Shown here: piece by piece, positions 35,089 to 43,989 of the stretch
Layout: every line of letters begins with the position of its first letter
How positions within the stretch are numbered: the first letter of the stretch is position 1
Source: Betaproteobacteria bacterium
Lineage (GTDB): Bacteria; Pseudomonadota; Gammaproteobacteria; Burkholderiales; Rhodocyclaceae
Length of the DNA stretch: 64,000 nucleotides
Direction: 5' to 3'
Assembly: GCA_016234745.1 (NCBI GenBank)
Contig: JACRAR010000074.1
Span: forward strand, 372,001 to 436,000
Notes under the pieces: model-generated
The model's database searches: none
What the model saw: only the letters and a program-made list of their open reading frames with translations
What the model was told of the DNA's origin: nothing
Position numbers and translations under genes: made by a program

Positions 35089-35292
35089 ATGCAGTTCATC
35101 ACCAACGGTCCCGATATTCCAGATGCGCTACTGCAGGCGCACGAGGATGGCCGCGTGGTGTTTTTCTGTGGCGCGGGAATTTCCTATCCCGCTGCCCTGC
35201 TGCGCTCCCTGACCATCAAATTCAAAAAGTTTTCGCATTTAAATTCTATCGGAGTTGCGTCAGGTTGCGCACTGCTCCGGTATCGGCGCTAG
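35089..35292 (+). pseudogene. Truncated SIR2-domain protein gene
   Basis: The first 36 codons (35089-35196) read MQFITNGPDIPDALLQAHED then GRVVFFCGAGISYPA, the N-terminus of SIR2-like NAD-binding proteins, with the GAGIS nucleotide motif. Full proteins of this type continue for hundreds of residues. Here similarity stops after YPA and the frame ends after 31 unrelated codons, overlapping the 3' end of ilvD. Many stand-alone SIR2 proteins act in anti-phage defence by depleting NAD. This copy is a fragment and surely lacks that activity. Confidence 0.7.
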
Positions 35293-37093
35293 TGGTCATG
35301 GCCGCGTAGGCTTGCAGCGCGGCGGAAACCAGCCGTTCGCGCTTTGCCGGCCGCCAGGCTGCCTTGCCCTTGGCCTCCATCGCCTTGCGCCGGCGTGCCA
35401 GTTCCTCATCCGTGACCGCGAGGTGAATCCTGCGCTTGGGAATGTCGATTTCGATCTTGTCGCCGTTCTCCACCAGGCCGATTGCTCCGCCCGCTGCGGC
35501 TTCAGGCGATGCATGGCCGATCGACAGGCCGGAGGTGCCGCCCGAGAAGCGGCCGTCGGTGAGCAGGGCGCAAACCTTGCCGAGTTCCTTGGACTTGAGA
35601 TAAGAGGTGGGGTAAAGCATCTCCTGCATGCCGGGACCGCCCTTCGGACCTTCGTAGCGGATGATCACCACGTCGCCGGGCTTGACCGCGTCGCCGAGGA
35701 TGCCGGTCACCGCATCGTCCTGGCTTTCATAGACGCGCGCCGTGCCGGTGAATTTCCAGATGCTTTCATCCACGCCGGCTGTCTTGACGATGCAGCCTTT
35801 CTCGGCGATGTTGCCGAACAGCACGGCCAGGCCGCCTTCGCGGGTATAGGCATGCTCCAGGTCGCGGATGCAGCCGCCCTTGCGGTCGAGGTCGAGCGCC
35901 GCGTAGCGCCGGCTTTGCGAGAACGCCGTTTGCGTCGGCACGCCGCCGGGCGCGGCGCGGTAGAACGCATGCACGGCGGGATCTGTGTTGCGCTTCACGT
36001 CGCAGCAGTCGAGCGCTTCGCCCATGGACGGATACAACACGGTCGGGCAATCGCGGTGGATCAGCTTGGCCCGGTCGAGTTCGCCGAGGATGGCCATGAT
36101 GCCGCCGGCGCGATGCACATCCTCCATGTGGTATTCCTGCGTCGAGGGTGCGACTTTGGCGAGGCAGGGCACTTTGCGCGACATGCGGTCGATGTCGGTC
36201 ATGGTGAAATTCACGCCGGCTTCCTGCGCCGCGGCGAGCAGGTGCAGCACGGTATTGGTCGAGCCACCCATGGCGATGTCCAGGGCGATGGCGTTCTCGA
36301 AAGCCTTGAAGGATGCGACTGTGCGCGGCAGGACGGAGGCATCGTCCTGCTCGTAGTAACGGCGGCACAGTTCGACGATAAGCCGGCCGGCTTTGAGAAA
36401 CAGCATCCTGCGGTCGGCATGGGTCGCTAGCAGCGAGCCGTTGCCGGGCAGGCTGAGTCCCAGCGCCTCGGTCAGGCAGTTCATCGAGTTGGCGGTGAAC
36501 ATGCCGGAACAGGAACCGCAGGTCGGGCAGGCGGAACGCTCGAAGTTCGCCACTTCGCGGTCGGTGACCGAAGGGTCGCCGGCCTTGATCATGGCGTCGA
36601 TCAGGTCGACCTTGATGGTCTTGCCTCCCCAATTTACCTTGCCGGCCTCCATCGGTCCGCCGGAGACAAAGACCGCCGGAATGTTGAGCCGCAGCGCCGC
36701 CATCAGCATGCCCGGGGTGATCTTGTCGCAATTCGAGATGCACACCAACGCATCGGCGCAATGGGCATTCGCCATGTATTCGACGCTGTCGGCGATGAGC
36801 TCGCGCGATGGCAGCGAATACAGCATGCCGCCATGGCCCATAGCGATGCCGTCGTCGATGGCGATGGTATTGAACTCCTTGGCGACGCCGCCGGCCGCCT
36901 CGATCTCGCGTGCCACCAATTGGCCCATGTCTTTCAGATGCACGTGTCCCGGCACGAACTGGGTGAAGGAATTCACCACGGCGATGATCGGTTTGCCGAA
37001 GTCATTGTCCTTCATGCCGGTGGCGCGCCACAGCGAGCGGGCGCCGGCCATGTTGCGGCCATGGGTGGAGGTGCGGGAACGGTATGCGGGCAT
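35246..37093 (-). CDS. ilvD: Dihydroxy-acid dehydratase
   Basis: Fe-S enzyme of branched-chain amino acid synthesis; converts 2,3-dihydroxy-isovalerate and -methylvalerate to the 2-oxo acids. 615 residues, the normal length. Conserved cluster-binding cysteines appear in [15 protein letters not shown] (near residues 118-132) and [19 protein letters not shown] (near 193-211); the C-terminal half has [18 protein letters not shown]. It is divergent from lgt. Its 3' end abuts the truncated SIR2 gene. Confidence 0.97.
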   Translation of the reverse strand: MPAYRSRTSTHGRNMAGARSLWRATGMKDNDFGKPIIAVVNSFTQFVPGHVHLKDMGQLVAREIEAAGGVAKEFNTIAIDDGIAMGHGGMLYSLPSRELIADSVEYMANAHCADALVCISNCDKITPGMLMAALRLNIPAVFVSGGPMEAGKVNWGGKTIKVDLIDAMIKAGDPSVTDREVANFERSACPTCGSCSGMFTANSMNCLTEALGLSLPGNGSLLATHADRRMLFLKAGRLIVELCRRYYEQDDASVLPRTVASFKAFENAIALDIAMGGSTNTVLHLLAAAQEAGVNFTMTDIDRMSRKVPCLAKVAPSTQEYHMEDVHRAGGIMAILGELDRAKLIHRDCPTVLYPSMGEALDCCDVKRNTDPAVHAFYRAAPGGVPTQTAFSQSRRYAALDLDRKGGCIRDLEHAYTREGGLAVLFGNIAEKGCIVKTAGVDESIWKFTGTARVYESQDDAVTGILGDAVKPGDVVIIRYEGPKGGPGMQEMLYPTSYLKSKELGKVCALLTDGRFSGGTSGLSIGHASPEAAAGGAIGLVENGDKIEIDIPKRRIHLAVTDEELARRRKAMEAKGKAAWRPAKRERLVSAALQAYAAMTTSADTGAVRNLTQLR

Positions 37094-37126
37094 GGCGGTC
37101 TCCTGAAGCGACGGTAGCGGGGCTAA

Positions 37127-37146
37127 GCTAGAATGGCGATTCTAGC
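37127..37146. promoter_or_regulatory. Palindrome in the ilvD-lgt divergent spacer
   Basis: GCTAGAAT and ATTCTAGC form a perfect 8-bp inverted repeat around GGCG, 18 bp before lgt. It could be an operator or a leader hairpin for lgt; no protein is implicated by the sequence. Confidence 0.35.
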
Positions 37147-37163
37147 GGAATCGTCACACGCCC

Positions 37164-37958
37164 ATGTTGCTACACCCCCAGTTCGACCCCGTCGCCATAG
37201 CCATTGGCCCGCTTTCCGTGCGCTGGTATGGCTTGATGTACCTGATCGGCTTCGTGCTGTTCGTCGTGCTGGGCCGGCGGCGTGCTCAGCGCTTTCCCGA
37301 ACGCGGTTTCACGGCGCAAAGTCTCGACGACCTGTTGTTTTATGGTGTGTTCGGGGTGATTCTCGGCGGCCGCCTGGGGCAGGTGTTGTTCTACGAGCCG
37401 GGTTACTACCTCCTGCATCCGCTGGAAATTTTCGCGGTGTGGAAAGGCGGCATGAGCTTCCATGGCGGCTTCCTTGGCGTGCTGGCGGCGATGGCGCTGT
37501 ATGGCCGCAAGACCGGCAAGACCTTTTTCGAAGTCACCGATTTCATCGCGCCGCTGGTGCCGACCGGACTGGCGGCGGGACGCATCGGCAACTTCATCAA
37601 TGGCGAACTCTGGGGCAGAGTGGTTGGCAACCCCGCGGACCCAACATTGCCCTGGGCGATGGTGTTTCCGCAAGTCGATGGGCAACCGCGCCATCCTTCG
37701 CAGCTGTACCAGGCCGGCCTGGAAGGCTTGTGCCTGTTTGCTTTGCTGTGGTGGTACTCGGCCAAGCCGAGGCCGCGTGCGGCAGTATCGGGCGTGTTCC
37801 TGATCGGCTACGGCGTGGCCCGGTTTGTCGCGGAATTTTTTCGCGAACCCGATGCCGGCATCTTCGGTTTCAGCTACACCATCAGCATGGGCCAGTGGCT
37901 GAGCCTGCCGATGATCGTTTTCGGCATCTGGCTGCTTATGAGGGGAAGAAAACAATGA
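37164..37958 (+). CDS. lgt: Phosphatidylglycerol-prolipoprotein diacylglyceryl transferase
   Basis: Inner-membrane enzyme that adds diacylglycerol to the lipobox cysteine of prolipoproteins, the first step of lipoprotein maturation. 264 residues with about seven membrane helices. The catalytic-region motifs are visible: [19 protein letters not shown] near residues 98-116 and the Lgt signature [18 protein letters not shown] near 137-154. The stop overlaps the ATG of the following VOC gene. Confidence 0.96.
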   Translation: MLLHPQFDPVAIAIGPLSVRWYGLMYLIGFVLFVVLGRRRAQRFPERGFTAQSLDDLLFYGVFGVILGGRLGQVLFYEPGYYLLHPLEIFAVWKGGMSFHGGFLGVLAAMALYGRKTGKTFFEVTDFIAPLVPTGLAAGRIGNFINGELWGRVVGNPADPTLPWAMVFPQVDGQPRHPSQLYQAGLEGLCLFALLWWYSAKPRPRAAVSGVFLIGYGVARFVAEFFREPDAGIFGFSYTISMGQWLSLPMIVFGIWLLMRGRKQ

Positions 37959-38431
37959 ATCAGCGACCATTCAGGATACTCGGCATTCAGCACATCGCCA
38001 TCGGCGGGCCATCCAAACAGCGCCTGAAAAAACTTTGGGTCGACCTGTTCGGGCTCAATGTCACCGGCAATTACGTCAGCGAGCGCGAAAATGTCGATGA
38101 GGACATCACCTCACTGGGCAGCGGTCCGTTCCAGGTCGAAGTGGATTTGATGCAGCCGCTCGATCCCGACAAGAAACCGGCAGTCAACGACCCGCCCCTG
38201 AATCACCTGGGCTTATGGGTCGACGACCTGCCCACCGCGGTGGCCTGGCTCACCGAGCAGGGCGTGCGTTTCGCGCCGGGCGGCATCCGCAAGGGCGCCG
38301 GCGGCTACGACATCACTTTCCTGCATCCGAAAGCCAATGAACAGTTTCCGATCGGCGGCGAAGGCGTGCTGATCGAACTGGTTCAGGCGCCGGCGGATGT
38401 CATTAATGCATTTTCCAGACAGGGAGCTTGA
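37955..38431 (+). CDS. VOC-family protein, probable methylmalonyl-CoA epimerase
   Basis: 158 residues from an ATG overlapping the lgt stop. Two vicinal-oxygen-chelate halves carry likely metal ligands: His in GIQHIAIGG (near residue 13), His in [11 protein letters not shown] (near 86) and Glu in LIELVQAP (near 146). FLHPKA and GVLIELVQ match methylmalonyl-CoA epimerases. The window also encodes propionyl-CoA carboxylase and methylmalonyl-CoA mutase, so an epimerase is needed, but this gene lies 15 kb away from them. A glyoxalase-like enzyme of other function cannot be excluded. Confidence 0.72.
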   Translation: MNQRPFRILGIQHIAIGGPSKQRLKKLWVDLFGLNVTGNYVSERENVDEDITSLGSGPFQVEVDLMQPLDPDKKPAVNDPPLNHLGLWVDDLPTAVAWLTEQGVRFAPGGIRKGAGGYDITFLHPKANEQFPIGGEGVLIELVQAPADVINAFSRQGA

Positions 38432-38436
38432 ACAAC

Positions 38437-39528
38437 ATGTTGTTCGACAAATTTTCCAATGCCTCAGTCAGTTTCGCCAACCGCCTCGTCATGGCGCCGA
38501 TGACGCGCTGCCGCGCCGATCACTGCGATGCGGTGCCCAATTCGATGATGGTCGAGTATTACCGGCAGCGTGCCAGCGCCGGCATGATTGTTTCCGAAGG
38601 TGTGCCGGTTTCCGATCGGGGGCGCGGCTACATCCATACCGCCGCCCTGTGGAACGAGGCGCAGGCCGCAGGCTGGAAGAAAGTCAATGATGCAGTGCAT
38701 GCCGCCGGCGGCAAGATCTTCGCCCAGATCTGGCATGTCGGCCGCATCTCGCATTCCGCCTTGCATGAGGATCGCAGCGCACCGGCAGGGGTTTCCGCGC
38801 TGATCGCCAACAGCAAGACTTTCATTCCCGGCCCGGATGGCAAGCCGCAATTCTCCCCGTGTGAAGCGCCGGTCGAACTTACTACTGCACAAGCGGAGGC
38901 CATCGCCGGAGAATTCGGCAACAGTGCGCGCATGGCCAAGCTGGCCGGCTTCGACGGCGTGGAAATTCACGGCGCCAACGGTTACCTGCTCGACCAGTTT
39001 CGTTGCCCGTTCCTCAATCAGCGCAAGGACAAGTACGGCGGCTCGCTCGAGAACCGCTACCGGCTGCTGCTCGAAGCGGTGGATGCGGTCGCTGCGGTTT
39101 ATGATCCCGCTTGCGTTTCGGTGCGCCAATCGCCCTATGGCTTGGCCAACGACATGCAGGCCGACCCCGATCCGCTGGATACCTACGTCTATATCGCCAA
39201 GGAGCTCGACCGGCGCAAGATCGGCTTCCTGCATCTCAACGACCAGACCGCCAGCTGGTTGCATGACGCGAATCATCCGTTGTTGCCTGCGCTACGCAAG
39301 GCGTATCAGGGCGCCATCATCGCCTGCGGCGGATTCCATGCGGGCAACTGCGAAGACTTCCTCAAGCGCGGCCAGGCCGACCTCATCGGCATCGGCAAGC
39401 TGTTCATCTCCAACCCCGACCTGGTCGAACGCCTCAAGCGCGGCGCGGAACTGGCCGCCTTCGATCAGAAGACCTTCTATGCCGGTGGCGAGCAGGGCTA
39501 CCTCGATTACCCGAAACTGGCCGCCTGA
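38437..39528 (+). CDS. Old Yellow Enzyme-type alkene reductase
   Basis: FMN-dependent NAD(P)H oxidoreductase that reduces activated C=C bonds. 363 residues from ATG 38437, with AGGGAG 11 bp upstream; the TTG at 38428 sits too close to it. Family features are an N-terminal VMAPMTRCRA, the WHVGRISH segment, the substrate-anion-binding pair in EIHGANGYLLDQF (H-x-x-N) and IACGGFHAGNCEDFL for phosphate binding. The group resembles NemA/XenB-like reductases; the natural substrate is unknown. It follows the VOC gene by a few bases. Confidence 0.92.
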   Translation: MLFDKFSNASVSFANRLVMAPMTRCRADHCDAVPNSMMVEYYRQRASAGMIVSEGVPVSDRGRGYIHTAALWNEAQAAGWKKVNDAVHAAGGKIFAQIWHVGRISHSALHEDRSAPAGVSALIANSKTFIPGPDGKPQFSPCEAPVELTTAQAEAIAGEFGNSARMAKLAGFDGVEIHGANGYLLDQFRCPFLNQRKDKYGGSLENRYRLLLEAVDAVAAVYDPACVSVRQSPYGLANDMQADPDPLDTYVYIAKELDRRKIGFLHLNDQTASWLHDANHPLLPALRKAYQGAIIACGGFHAGNCEDFLKRGQADLIGIGKLFISNPDLVERLKRGAELAAFDQKTFYAGGEQGYLDYPKLAA

Positions 39529-39533
39529 ACAAA

Positions 39534-39971
39534 ATGGAAATTCTGTCGAGCATCCTGGCCGCCGAGGAAGATGAAGCTGCCGCGGTAGGCGAATCCCAGG
39601 AACCGCTGGAAGAGTGGAGCGGCATCCAGAAGCGGGGGCTGGACACGGCCAAGATCGTCATGCTGCATTGCCTGCTGACCGGCGAAGAGCTTGACCTGGC
39701 CTTGACTTCCTATGAGCCGGTATATGTAGCCGGTGAGAGCGGAGCGCTGGTGCTGCGCCTCGCCAGCGAGGCGATCGAGAAGCTGGCGTCCCTCGATGAG
39801 GAGGCTCTGGAGCAAGTGGCAGAGGAGCTGGCGGCGACGGAAGAGTTTGAAGTCGAACAATGGGACGCAGATGACGTCCTGGCGCTGGTGATGGAACTCG
39901 CCGACTTGGCCAGCCTGGCTGAATCCCAGGGGCAGGTGCTGTTTGTCCTGATGCAACCGATGCAGGGCTGA
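39534..39971 (+). CDS. Acidic hypothetical protein
   Basis: 145 residues, not recognised. Strongly acidic and Ala/Glu/Leu-rich throughout, with one more hydrophobic, mixed segment near residues 39-60 (DTAKIVMLHCLLTGEELDLA). No signal peptide or membrane helix. Helical heptad-like stretches (SEAIEKLASLDEEALEQVAE) suggest an alpha-helical fold. It starts 5 bp after the OYE gene and is probably cotranscribed. Codon use looks like that of its neighbours. Function unknown. Confidence 0.65.
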   Translation: MEILSSILAAEEDEAAAVGESQEPLEEWSGIQKRGLDTAKIVMLHCLLTGEELDLALTSYEPVYVAGESGALVLRLASEAIEKLASLDEEALEQVAEELAATEEFEVEQWDADDVLALVMELADLASLAESQGQVLFVLMQPMQG

Positions 39972-40048
39972 ATAACTGTCAGTCTTGCGCAGGCGCCTTG
40001 TGGTGATCAGGATTAGCGGCCAGTGGCGCCGAAAGGTGCAATTTTTTC

Positions 40049-40225
40049 TTAATGGGACGACTTGTAAGCAGACAACAACGAATCGACGAAATGCAGCACC
40101 CTTGTCCTGTCGGCATCGGTAAGGTCTTCAAACAGAGCCAGCAACTGTTCTTCCTCGGCCGTGGTGGCCACGATAGCGTTGATGACGGGTTTGTAGCTGA
40201 TGTCAAAAAAGTTTGTCACTTGCAT
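40049..40225 (-). CDS. Small hypothetical protein (58 aa)
   Basis: From ATG 40225, preceded by a strong GAGGAG Shine-Dalgarno 5 bp upstream, which decides this start over longer open readings to 40312. Helix-forming, ending EDLTDADRTRVLHFVDSLLSA, with no cysteine or signal peptide. It follows the orphan receiver gene by 46 bp on the same strand. Not recognised; size and charge would suit a small regulatory or adaptor protein, but that is a guess. Confidence 0.6.
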   Translation of the reverse strand: MQVTNFFDISYKPVINAIVATTAEEEQLLALFEDLTDADRTRVLHFVDSLLSAYKSSH

Positions 40226-40271
40226 ATCGATCTCCTCTGGGACAGCGTGGACCACACAGACATCAGAAATT

Positions 40272-40703
40272 TCAATCTGCATGACTGCCCACAATATCCG
40301 GCAGCAGGTCAAATATCACTTTCCGTATCGAAGATATGAAATCGTCGATTCCGGATTGCAGTCTCAGTGATCGCAAGGTTCCGCTGAGGTATGGTGCCAA
40401 TATCTTTTTTTCCACATATTCGTCAGCCAGGACGATCACCGGGATTCCTGCTGTATCGGTGTAGGCTTTCAGGTCGTCGAGTTGCGCCGTGCCTTCCCGC
40501 AAAAAATTCAGATCCACAATGATTACGTCCGGTGAGGGAGCAGAAACGTAGTCATCTTGCTTGCGCAAGAATCTTAAACATTCCCATCCGCTCCGGACAG
40601 TGAATAAATTTCCTTGTATTCCGGCTTTCGATAAAGCGACCTTGATAATCTTGCCATCAACGTCGTTTTCTTCAACCAGAAGCAAATTCAAAGCTCGATT
40701 CAT
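40272..40703 (-). CDS. Orphan, degenerate response-regulator receiver domain
   Basis: 143 residues, a receiver domain alone with no output domain. The acidic pocket is VEENDVD (residues 10-16) and the phospho-acceptor-type Asp64 is in IIVDLN. The conserved Thr/Ser position is Ala (VIVLADEY) and the usual Lys-Pro is missing (TLRSLRLQ). So normal phosphorylation switching is doubtful. No kinase gene adjoins it; the small 58-residue gene follows. Probably a pseudo-receiver acting by protein contact. Confidence 0.8.
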   Translation of the reverse strand: MNRALNLLLVEENDVDGKIIKVALSKAGIQGNLFTVRSGWECLRFLRKQDDYVSAPSPDVIIVDLNFLREGTAQLDDLKAYTDTAGIPVIVLADEYVEKKILAPYLSGTLRSLRLQSGIDDFISSIRKVIFDLLPDIVGSHAD

Positions 40704-40824
40704 GTCATTTCATCAAGGTGAGAAATTCTTTGCAACACACTGAGTTTCTTGGCTCAGTCTCCCTGTAGTTTGAGCAAACTGTATCCGGTTGCGTGCATAT
40801 TTCATGATTGGCGATGGGGATTGA

Positions 40825-42294
40825 TCAGCTTATCTTGATTGCCACAAACATTCTTTGTTCGCCGCGCAAAATCAACAAGGCGAGGTTTTTCCCTGCGTTA
40901 TCGACCTGTTTGCGCAGTTGCTCGACTTCGTTTACTTCAATGCCATTGACCGCAAGAATGATGTCGCCGGGTTGGATGCCGGCACGAGACGCGGGCCCTT
41001 CTTTCACGGCTTCCACCATCAATCCGCGCCTACCTTCCGGATTCGCCTTTTCACCCGCATTGAGCGGGCGAACGACCAGCTCCAGCTTATTGGAAGCAAT
41101 CGCGGATTTCTCTTCAGAATTCTCCTTTGCGGAAAGATGTTTCATTTCTCCAACCGTGATGCGCAGTTCCTTGAGTTTGCCTTGGCGCCAGACTTGAAGA
41201 CCGGCTTCGCTGCCGGGTGTCGTACTGGCCACGAGCGCTGGCAAATCCGTGGAGCGCTCGATGTCCCGGCCATTGAACTTGATGATGACATCACCGGATT
41301 GAATCCCCGCCCGGGCTGCCGGACTTTCCGGCTCTACGGCGCTGACCAGGGCACCCTTGGGGGAATCCAGGCCGAAGGATTCAGCCAATGCCTGATTGAC
41401 TTCCTGGATCGTGACACCCAGCCGGCCATGGGAGACTTTCCCCTTGGTAAGCAACTGATGCTCGATGTCCATCGCAAAATCAATGGGAATGGCAAAGGAC
41501 AATCCTTGGTAACCACCGCTGCGGCTGTAGATTTGAGAATTGATGCCGATTACCTCACCGCTGGTATTGAACAAGGGCCCGCCGGAGTTGCCCGGATTGA
41601 TCGCGACGTCCGTCTGCATGAAAGGGACGTATCCTTCGTCAGGCAAAGTACGCGATTTGGCGGAAACGATTCCTGCCGTCACACTGTTTTCGAATCCAAA
41701 GGGAGAGCCTATTGCCAACACCCATTCACCGACGCGAACTTTTTTTGAATCACCGATTTTTACAGTGGGCAAATCCCTGGCGGATATTTTCAATAGTGCT
41801 ACATCGGTCAGCCTGTCGCTGCCAATCACTTTGGCTTTGAATTCGCGCTTGTCTGTAAGTCGAACCAGGACTTCATCGGCATCTGCGACAACATGAGCAT
41901 TGGTAAGGATTGCTCCATCCGAACTGACAATGAAGCCGGAGCCCTGGCCCTGGATTGGAATCCTGTCATGGGGTTCCGGTATGCGGAAGCGTCTGAAGAA
42001 TTCCTGAAACGGGGAATCCGGCAGCAATCCAGGGAAATCCCTGTTCGATGCTTTAGCTTTTCCGGAGACGCTGATGTTGACCACGGCCGGACCTTGCGAT
42101 GAGACAATTTCCGTGAAATCCGGCAGGGCCATTGAGGATGCGGGTGGAAAGGTGGGTTGATCGGCAACCTTGGTCACCGTCTCGGCTGCGGCGCTAATGT
42201 CACCAATGCGATCATGCAGGACATAGCCACCAGCGAAGGAAGCCGTGACTGCCAAAACGAATGCAATCAATAAATTCACCAGTTTCATAGCCAT
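40825..42294 (-). CDS. Periplasmic serine protease HtrA/DegQ family
   Basis: Protease/chaperone that clears misfolded envelope proteins. 489 residues with an N-terminal signal or anchor (residues 4-24). The trypsin-like domain carries the triad His in TNAHVVADAD, Asp in LTDVALLKI and Ser in NPGNSGGPLFN, followed by two PDZ domains (PESPAARAGIQSGDVIIKFN and GPASRAGIQPGDIILAVNG). It starts 54 bp after hsp20 on the same strand and probably shares its heat-shock-like promoter. MucD/DegP-type naming would be equally fair. Confidence 0.94.
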   Translation of the reverse strand: MAMKLVNLLIAFVLAVTASFAGGYVLHDRIGDISAAAETVTKVADQPTFPPASSMALPDFTEIVSSQGPAVVNISVSGKAKASNRDFPGLLPDSPFQEFFRRFRIPEPHDRIPIQGQGSGFIVSSDGAILTNAHVVADADEVLVRLTDKREFKAKVIGSDRLTDVALLKISARDLPTVKIGDSKKVRVGEWVLAIGSPFGFENSVTAGIVSAKSRTLPDEGYVPFMQTDVAINPGNSGGPLFNTSGEVIGINSQIYSRSGGYQGLSFAIPIDFAMDIEHQLLTKGKVSHGRLGVTIQEVNQALAESFGLDSPKGALVSAVEPESPAARAGIQSGDVIIKFNGRDIERSTDLPALVASTTPGSEAGLQVWRQGKLKELRITVGEMKHLSAKENSEEKSAIASNKLELVVRPLNAGEKANPEGRRGLMVEAVKEGPASRAGIQPGDIILAVNGIEVNEVEQLRKQVDNAGKNLALLILRGEQRMFVAIKIS

Positions 42295-42348
42295 TCCTGT
42301 TGTCGTTGAAGTTTGGAAAACAGGCGTGTCACCGAATACCGACTGCTC

Positions 42349-42855
42349 TTATTCCACCTTGATGGTGATGCTCCTGGGCCTGGAAGGTTTTGCCTTGGGC
42401 AATTCCACACGCAGCACGCCGTTCTTGTAGGCTGCGTTCGCCGCATCGGCATTCACCGCCTCCGGTAGTGGCACTACGCGGCGGAAGCTGCCATAGGCGC
42501 ACTGCATCACCCGCCAGCGTCCCTGGGAATTTTCTTGCTCAAAACGCTTTTCGCCGGAGATGACAAGGGCATCCGGGCGAACTTCGACATCAATGTCTTT
42601 CCTGGACATTCCCGGTAGTTCCAGACGCACGACAAAGCGTTTGTCGTCTTCGAAAACGTCGTCGCCAAGCATGGCCCAGCTTCGGCCTGGTCGATAAAAA
42701 TCATCATCGACCTCGGCCGAGGTGGGGAGGTTGGTTTGTTCTCCCGGCTTGAAACTAGTCAGCGCGCCTGCAGCCGAAGTCCTCAAATGTTGCCAGCCTT
42801 CGGCCAGGTTTTCCCACAGGGAGCTGAAATTTTCTTTCATTTTTTCCAGCTTCAT
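42349..42855 (-). CDS. Small heat-shock protein (Hsp20/alpha-crystallin family)
   Basis: ATP-independent holdase chaperone. ATG 42855 with a strong AAGGAGA upstream gives 168 residues; the frame is open 87 codons further but that part runs antisense into trxC. The alpha-crystallin domain spans about residues 60-160, with LPGMSRKDIDVEV, ISGEKRF, GSFRRVVPLPEAV and AAYKNGVLRVELPKAK. The end (RSITIKVE) has the usual IxI motif. Divergent from trxC, upstream of htrA. Confidence 0.94.
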   Translation of the reverse strand: MKLEKMKENFSSLWENLAEGWQHLRTSAAGALTSFKPGEQTNLPTSAEVDDDFYRPGRSWAMLGDDVFEDDKRFVVRLELPGMSRKDIDVEVRPDALVISGEKRFEQENSQGRWRVMQCAYGSFRRVVPLPEAVNADAANAAYKNGVLRVELPKAKPSRPRSITIKVE

Positions 42856-42889
42856 GATCGATCTCCTTGTGATGCTTCCTTGTGGCCAA

Positions 42890-42915
42890 TATATGGGTTG
42901 AGGTTGCGACTTCAA
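42890..42915 (-). promoter_or_regulatory. Sigma-32-like heat-shock promoter for hsp20-htrA
   Basis: On the minus strand TTGAAG (42915-42910) is followed after 12 bp by CCCATATA (42897-42890), close to the sigma-32 pattern TTGAAA, 13-15 bp, CCCCATnT. It lies 35 bp ahead of the hsp20 start codon, and the genes it would drive are heat-shock and envelope-stress genes. Pattern seen, activity inferred. Confidence 0.55.
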
Positions 42916-43017
42916 TACCTTCAATTCAAGGCCGGCCATCCCCAGGTAATGTTGGGTAGAGACTTGAATCAGAAGCAAATAACCCAATATAGGAACCTCG
43001 ATATAGCGGAGTTCAAG

Positions 43018-43479
43018 ATGCCCACTTTTTTCCATGTCGTATGCCCTGGCTGCCATGCTGTCAATCGACTGCCTGCGGATCGCCTGGATGGTTCCGGTGC
43101 ATGCGGAAAATGCCATGCCAACCTGTTCTCAGGGCAACCGGTGGACCTTGATGAATCTGGTTTCCATAAACATATTGGCCGTTCCGACTTGCCGATCGTC
43201 GTGGATTTCTGGGCTCCTTGGTGCAGCCCCTGCCGGATGATGGCGCCGGAGTTCGAAGAAGTCGCGCGTCGCCTGGAACCGCGCTATCGTTTTGTCAAAA
43301 TCAATACCGAAGAAGCACGCAACCTTGCGTCTCGCTTTGGAATCCGCAGTATTCCCACACTCGCCATATTTCACGGAGGAAAAGAAGTGGTCCGACAGGC
43401 TGGCGCCATGAAAGCCGGCGACATGATCCGTTGGATTGAAACCAACAGCAGATCATGGAACGAGAAAACATCCTCTTGA
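43018..43479 (+). CDS. trxC: Thioredoxin 2 (TrxC-type, zinc-binding)
   Basis: Cytosolic disulfide reductase with an N-terminal zinc ribbon. 153 residues: CPGC near residues 9-12 and CGKC near 28-31 form the zinc site; the thioredoxin domain has DFWAPWCSPCRMMAPEFEE near residues 62-80. The active site is WCSPC rather than the common WCGPC, which may alter redox potential. cis-Pro is in RSIPTLAIFHGG. Divergent from hsp20 over 162 bp, forming a small stress-response cluster. Confidence 0.93.
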   Translation: MPTFFHVVCPGCHAVNRLPADRLDGSGACGKCHANLFSGQPVDLDESGFHKHIGRSDLPIVVDFWAPWCSPCRMMAPEFEEVARRLEPRYRFVKINTEEARNLASRFGIRSIPTLAIFHGGKEVVRQAGAMKAGDMIRWIETNSRSWNEKTSS

Positions 43480-43523
43480 CCGGGAAGTGAGCCTGGACAT
43501 ATCGCCAGGAAGTCCGGATGTTG

Positions 43524-43718
43524 CTATGTTTTCTTTCGGGCAAGCTCGGCGAGAAGTTGTTTCGCCTTTCCCGGCAGTTCAGCTAACTGTTCCCTCGCGG
43601 CACGCCTTTGCAAGTTACGCAAGAGACTGGAAGGCAATTTTTTGGCCTTTTCCGGGGTGATAACGGATATTCCACCCGCACGCATGAAGTTTCGTGTGCC
43701 TTGCGTTTTGTTCGCCAT
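43524..43718 (-). CDS. Small basic hypothetical protein (64 aa)
   Basis: From ATG 43718, with an AAGGTAGG-like ribosome-binding site upstream; a further ATG at 43739 lacks one. Very basic (many Lys/Arg) and helical, e.g. SSLLRNLQRRAAREQLAELP, with an N-terminal TRNFMRAGGISVITPEKAKKLP. No cysteine, membrane helix or signal. Convergent with trxC. I do not recognise a named family; nucleic-acid binding is possible from charge alone. Confidence 0.55.
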   Translation of the reverse strand: MANKTQGTRNFMRAGGISVITPEKAKKLPSSLLRNLQRRAAREQLAELPGKAKQLLAELARKKT

Positions 43719-43989
43719 TTCACCTACCTTCCGAGTCAATGTATTGCCTGCGTGCTGCTCCAGATCCAGGGATGGGGCAATGAATATTCGTCGCCATCAT
43801 CCATAAGCAAGGGAGCTTGGCCATTCTAAATCAAGCGCCCAGGTGATCCGGCAAGCACCTTGACCATCTTGGTCCTGCCGATCGCATCGATCTTGATCCG
43901 CGCGGTAGCGCCGTTCAGCCTGGCGCTTGCCGCAAATGACAAAGAAATGGTGTAGCCTCCGCCCTGAGCGATCGTGACTGCCTCTTTTT

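Noticed and set aside
35255-36430. 391-codon open frame on the plus strand
   Set aside because: Antisense to ilvD, which is complete and well conserved.
37133-37954. 5' part of a 432-codon frame ending with the VOC protein
   Set aside because: Overlaps lgt in another frame and is unlike any VOC N-terminus; the VOC gene starts at ATG 37955, overlapping the lgt stop.
42736-43017. N-terminal extension of the thioredoxin frame
   Set aside because: It runs antisense through hsp20 and across its promoter; TrxC has its zinc ribbon immediately after ATG 43018.
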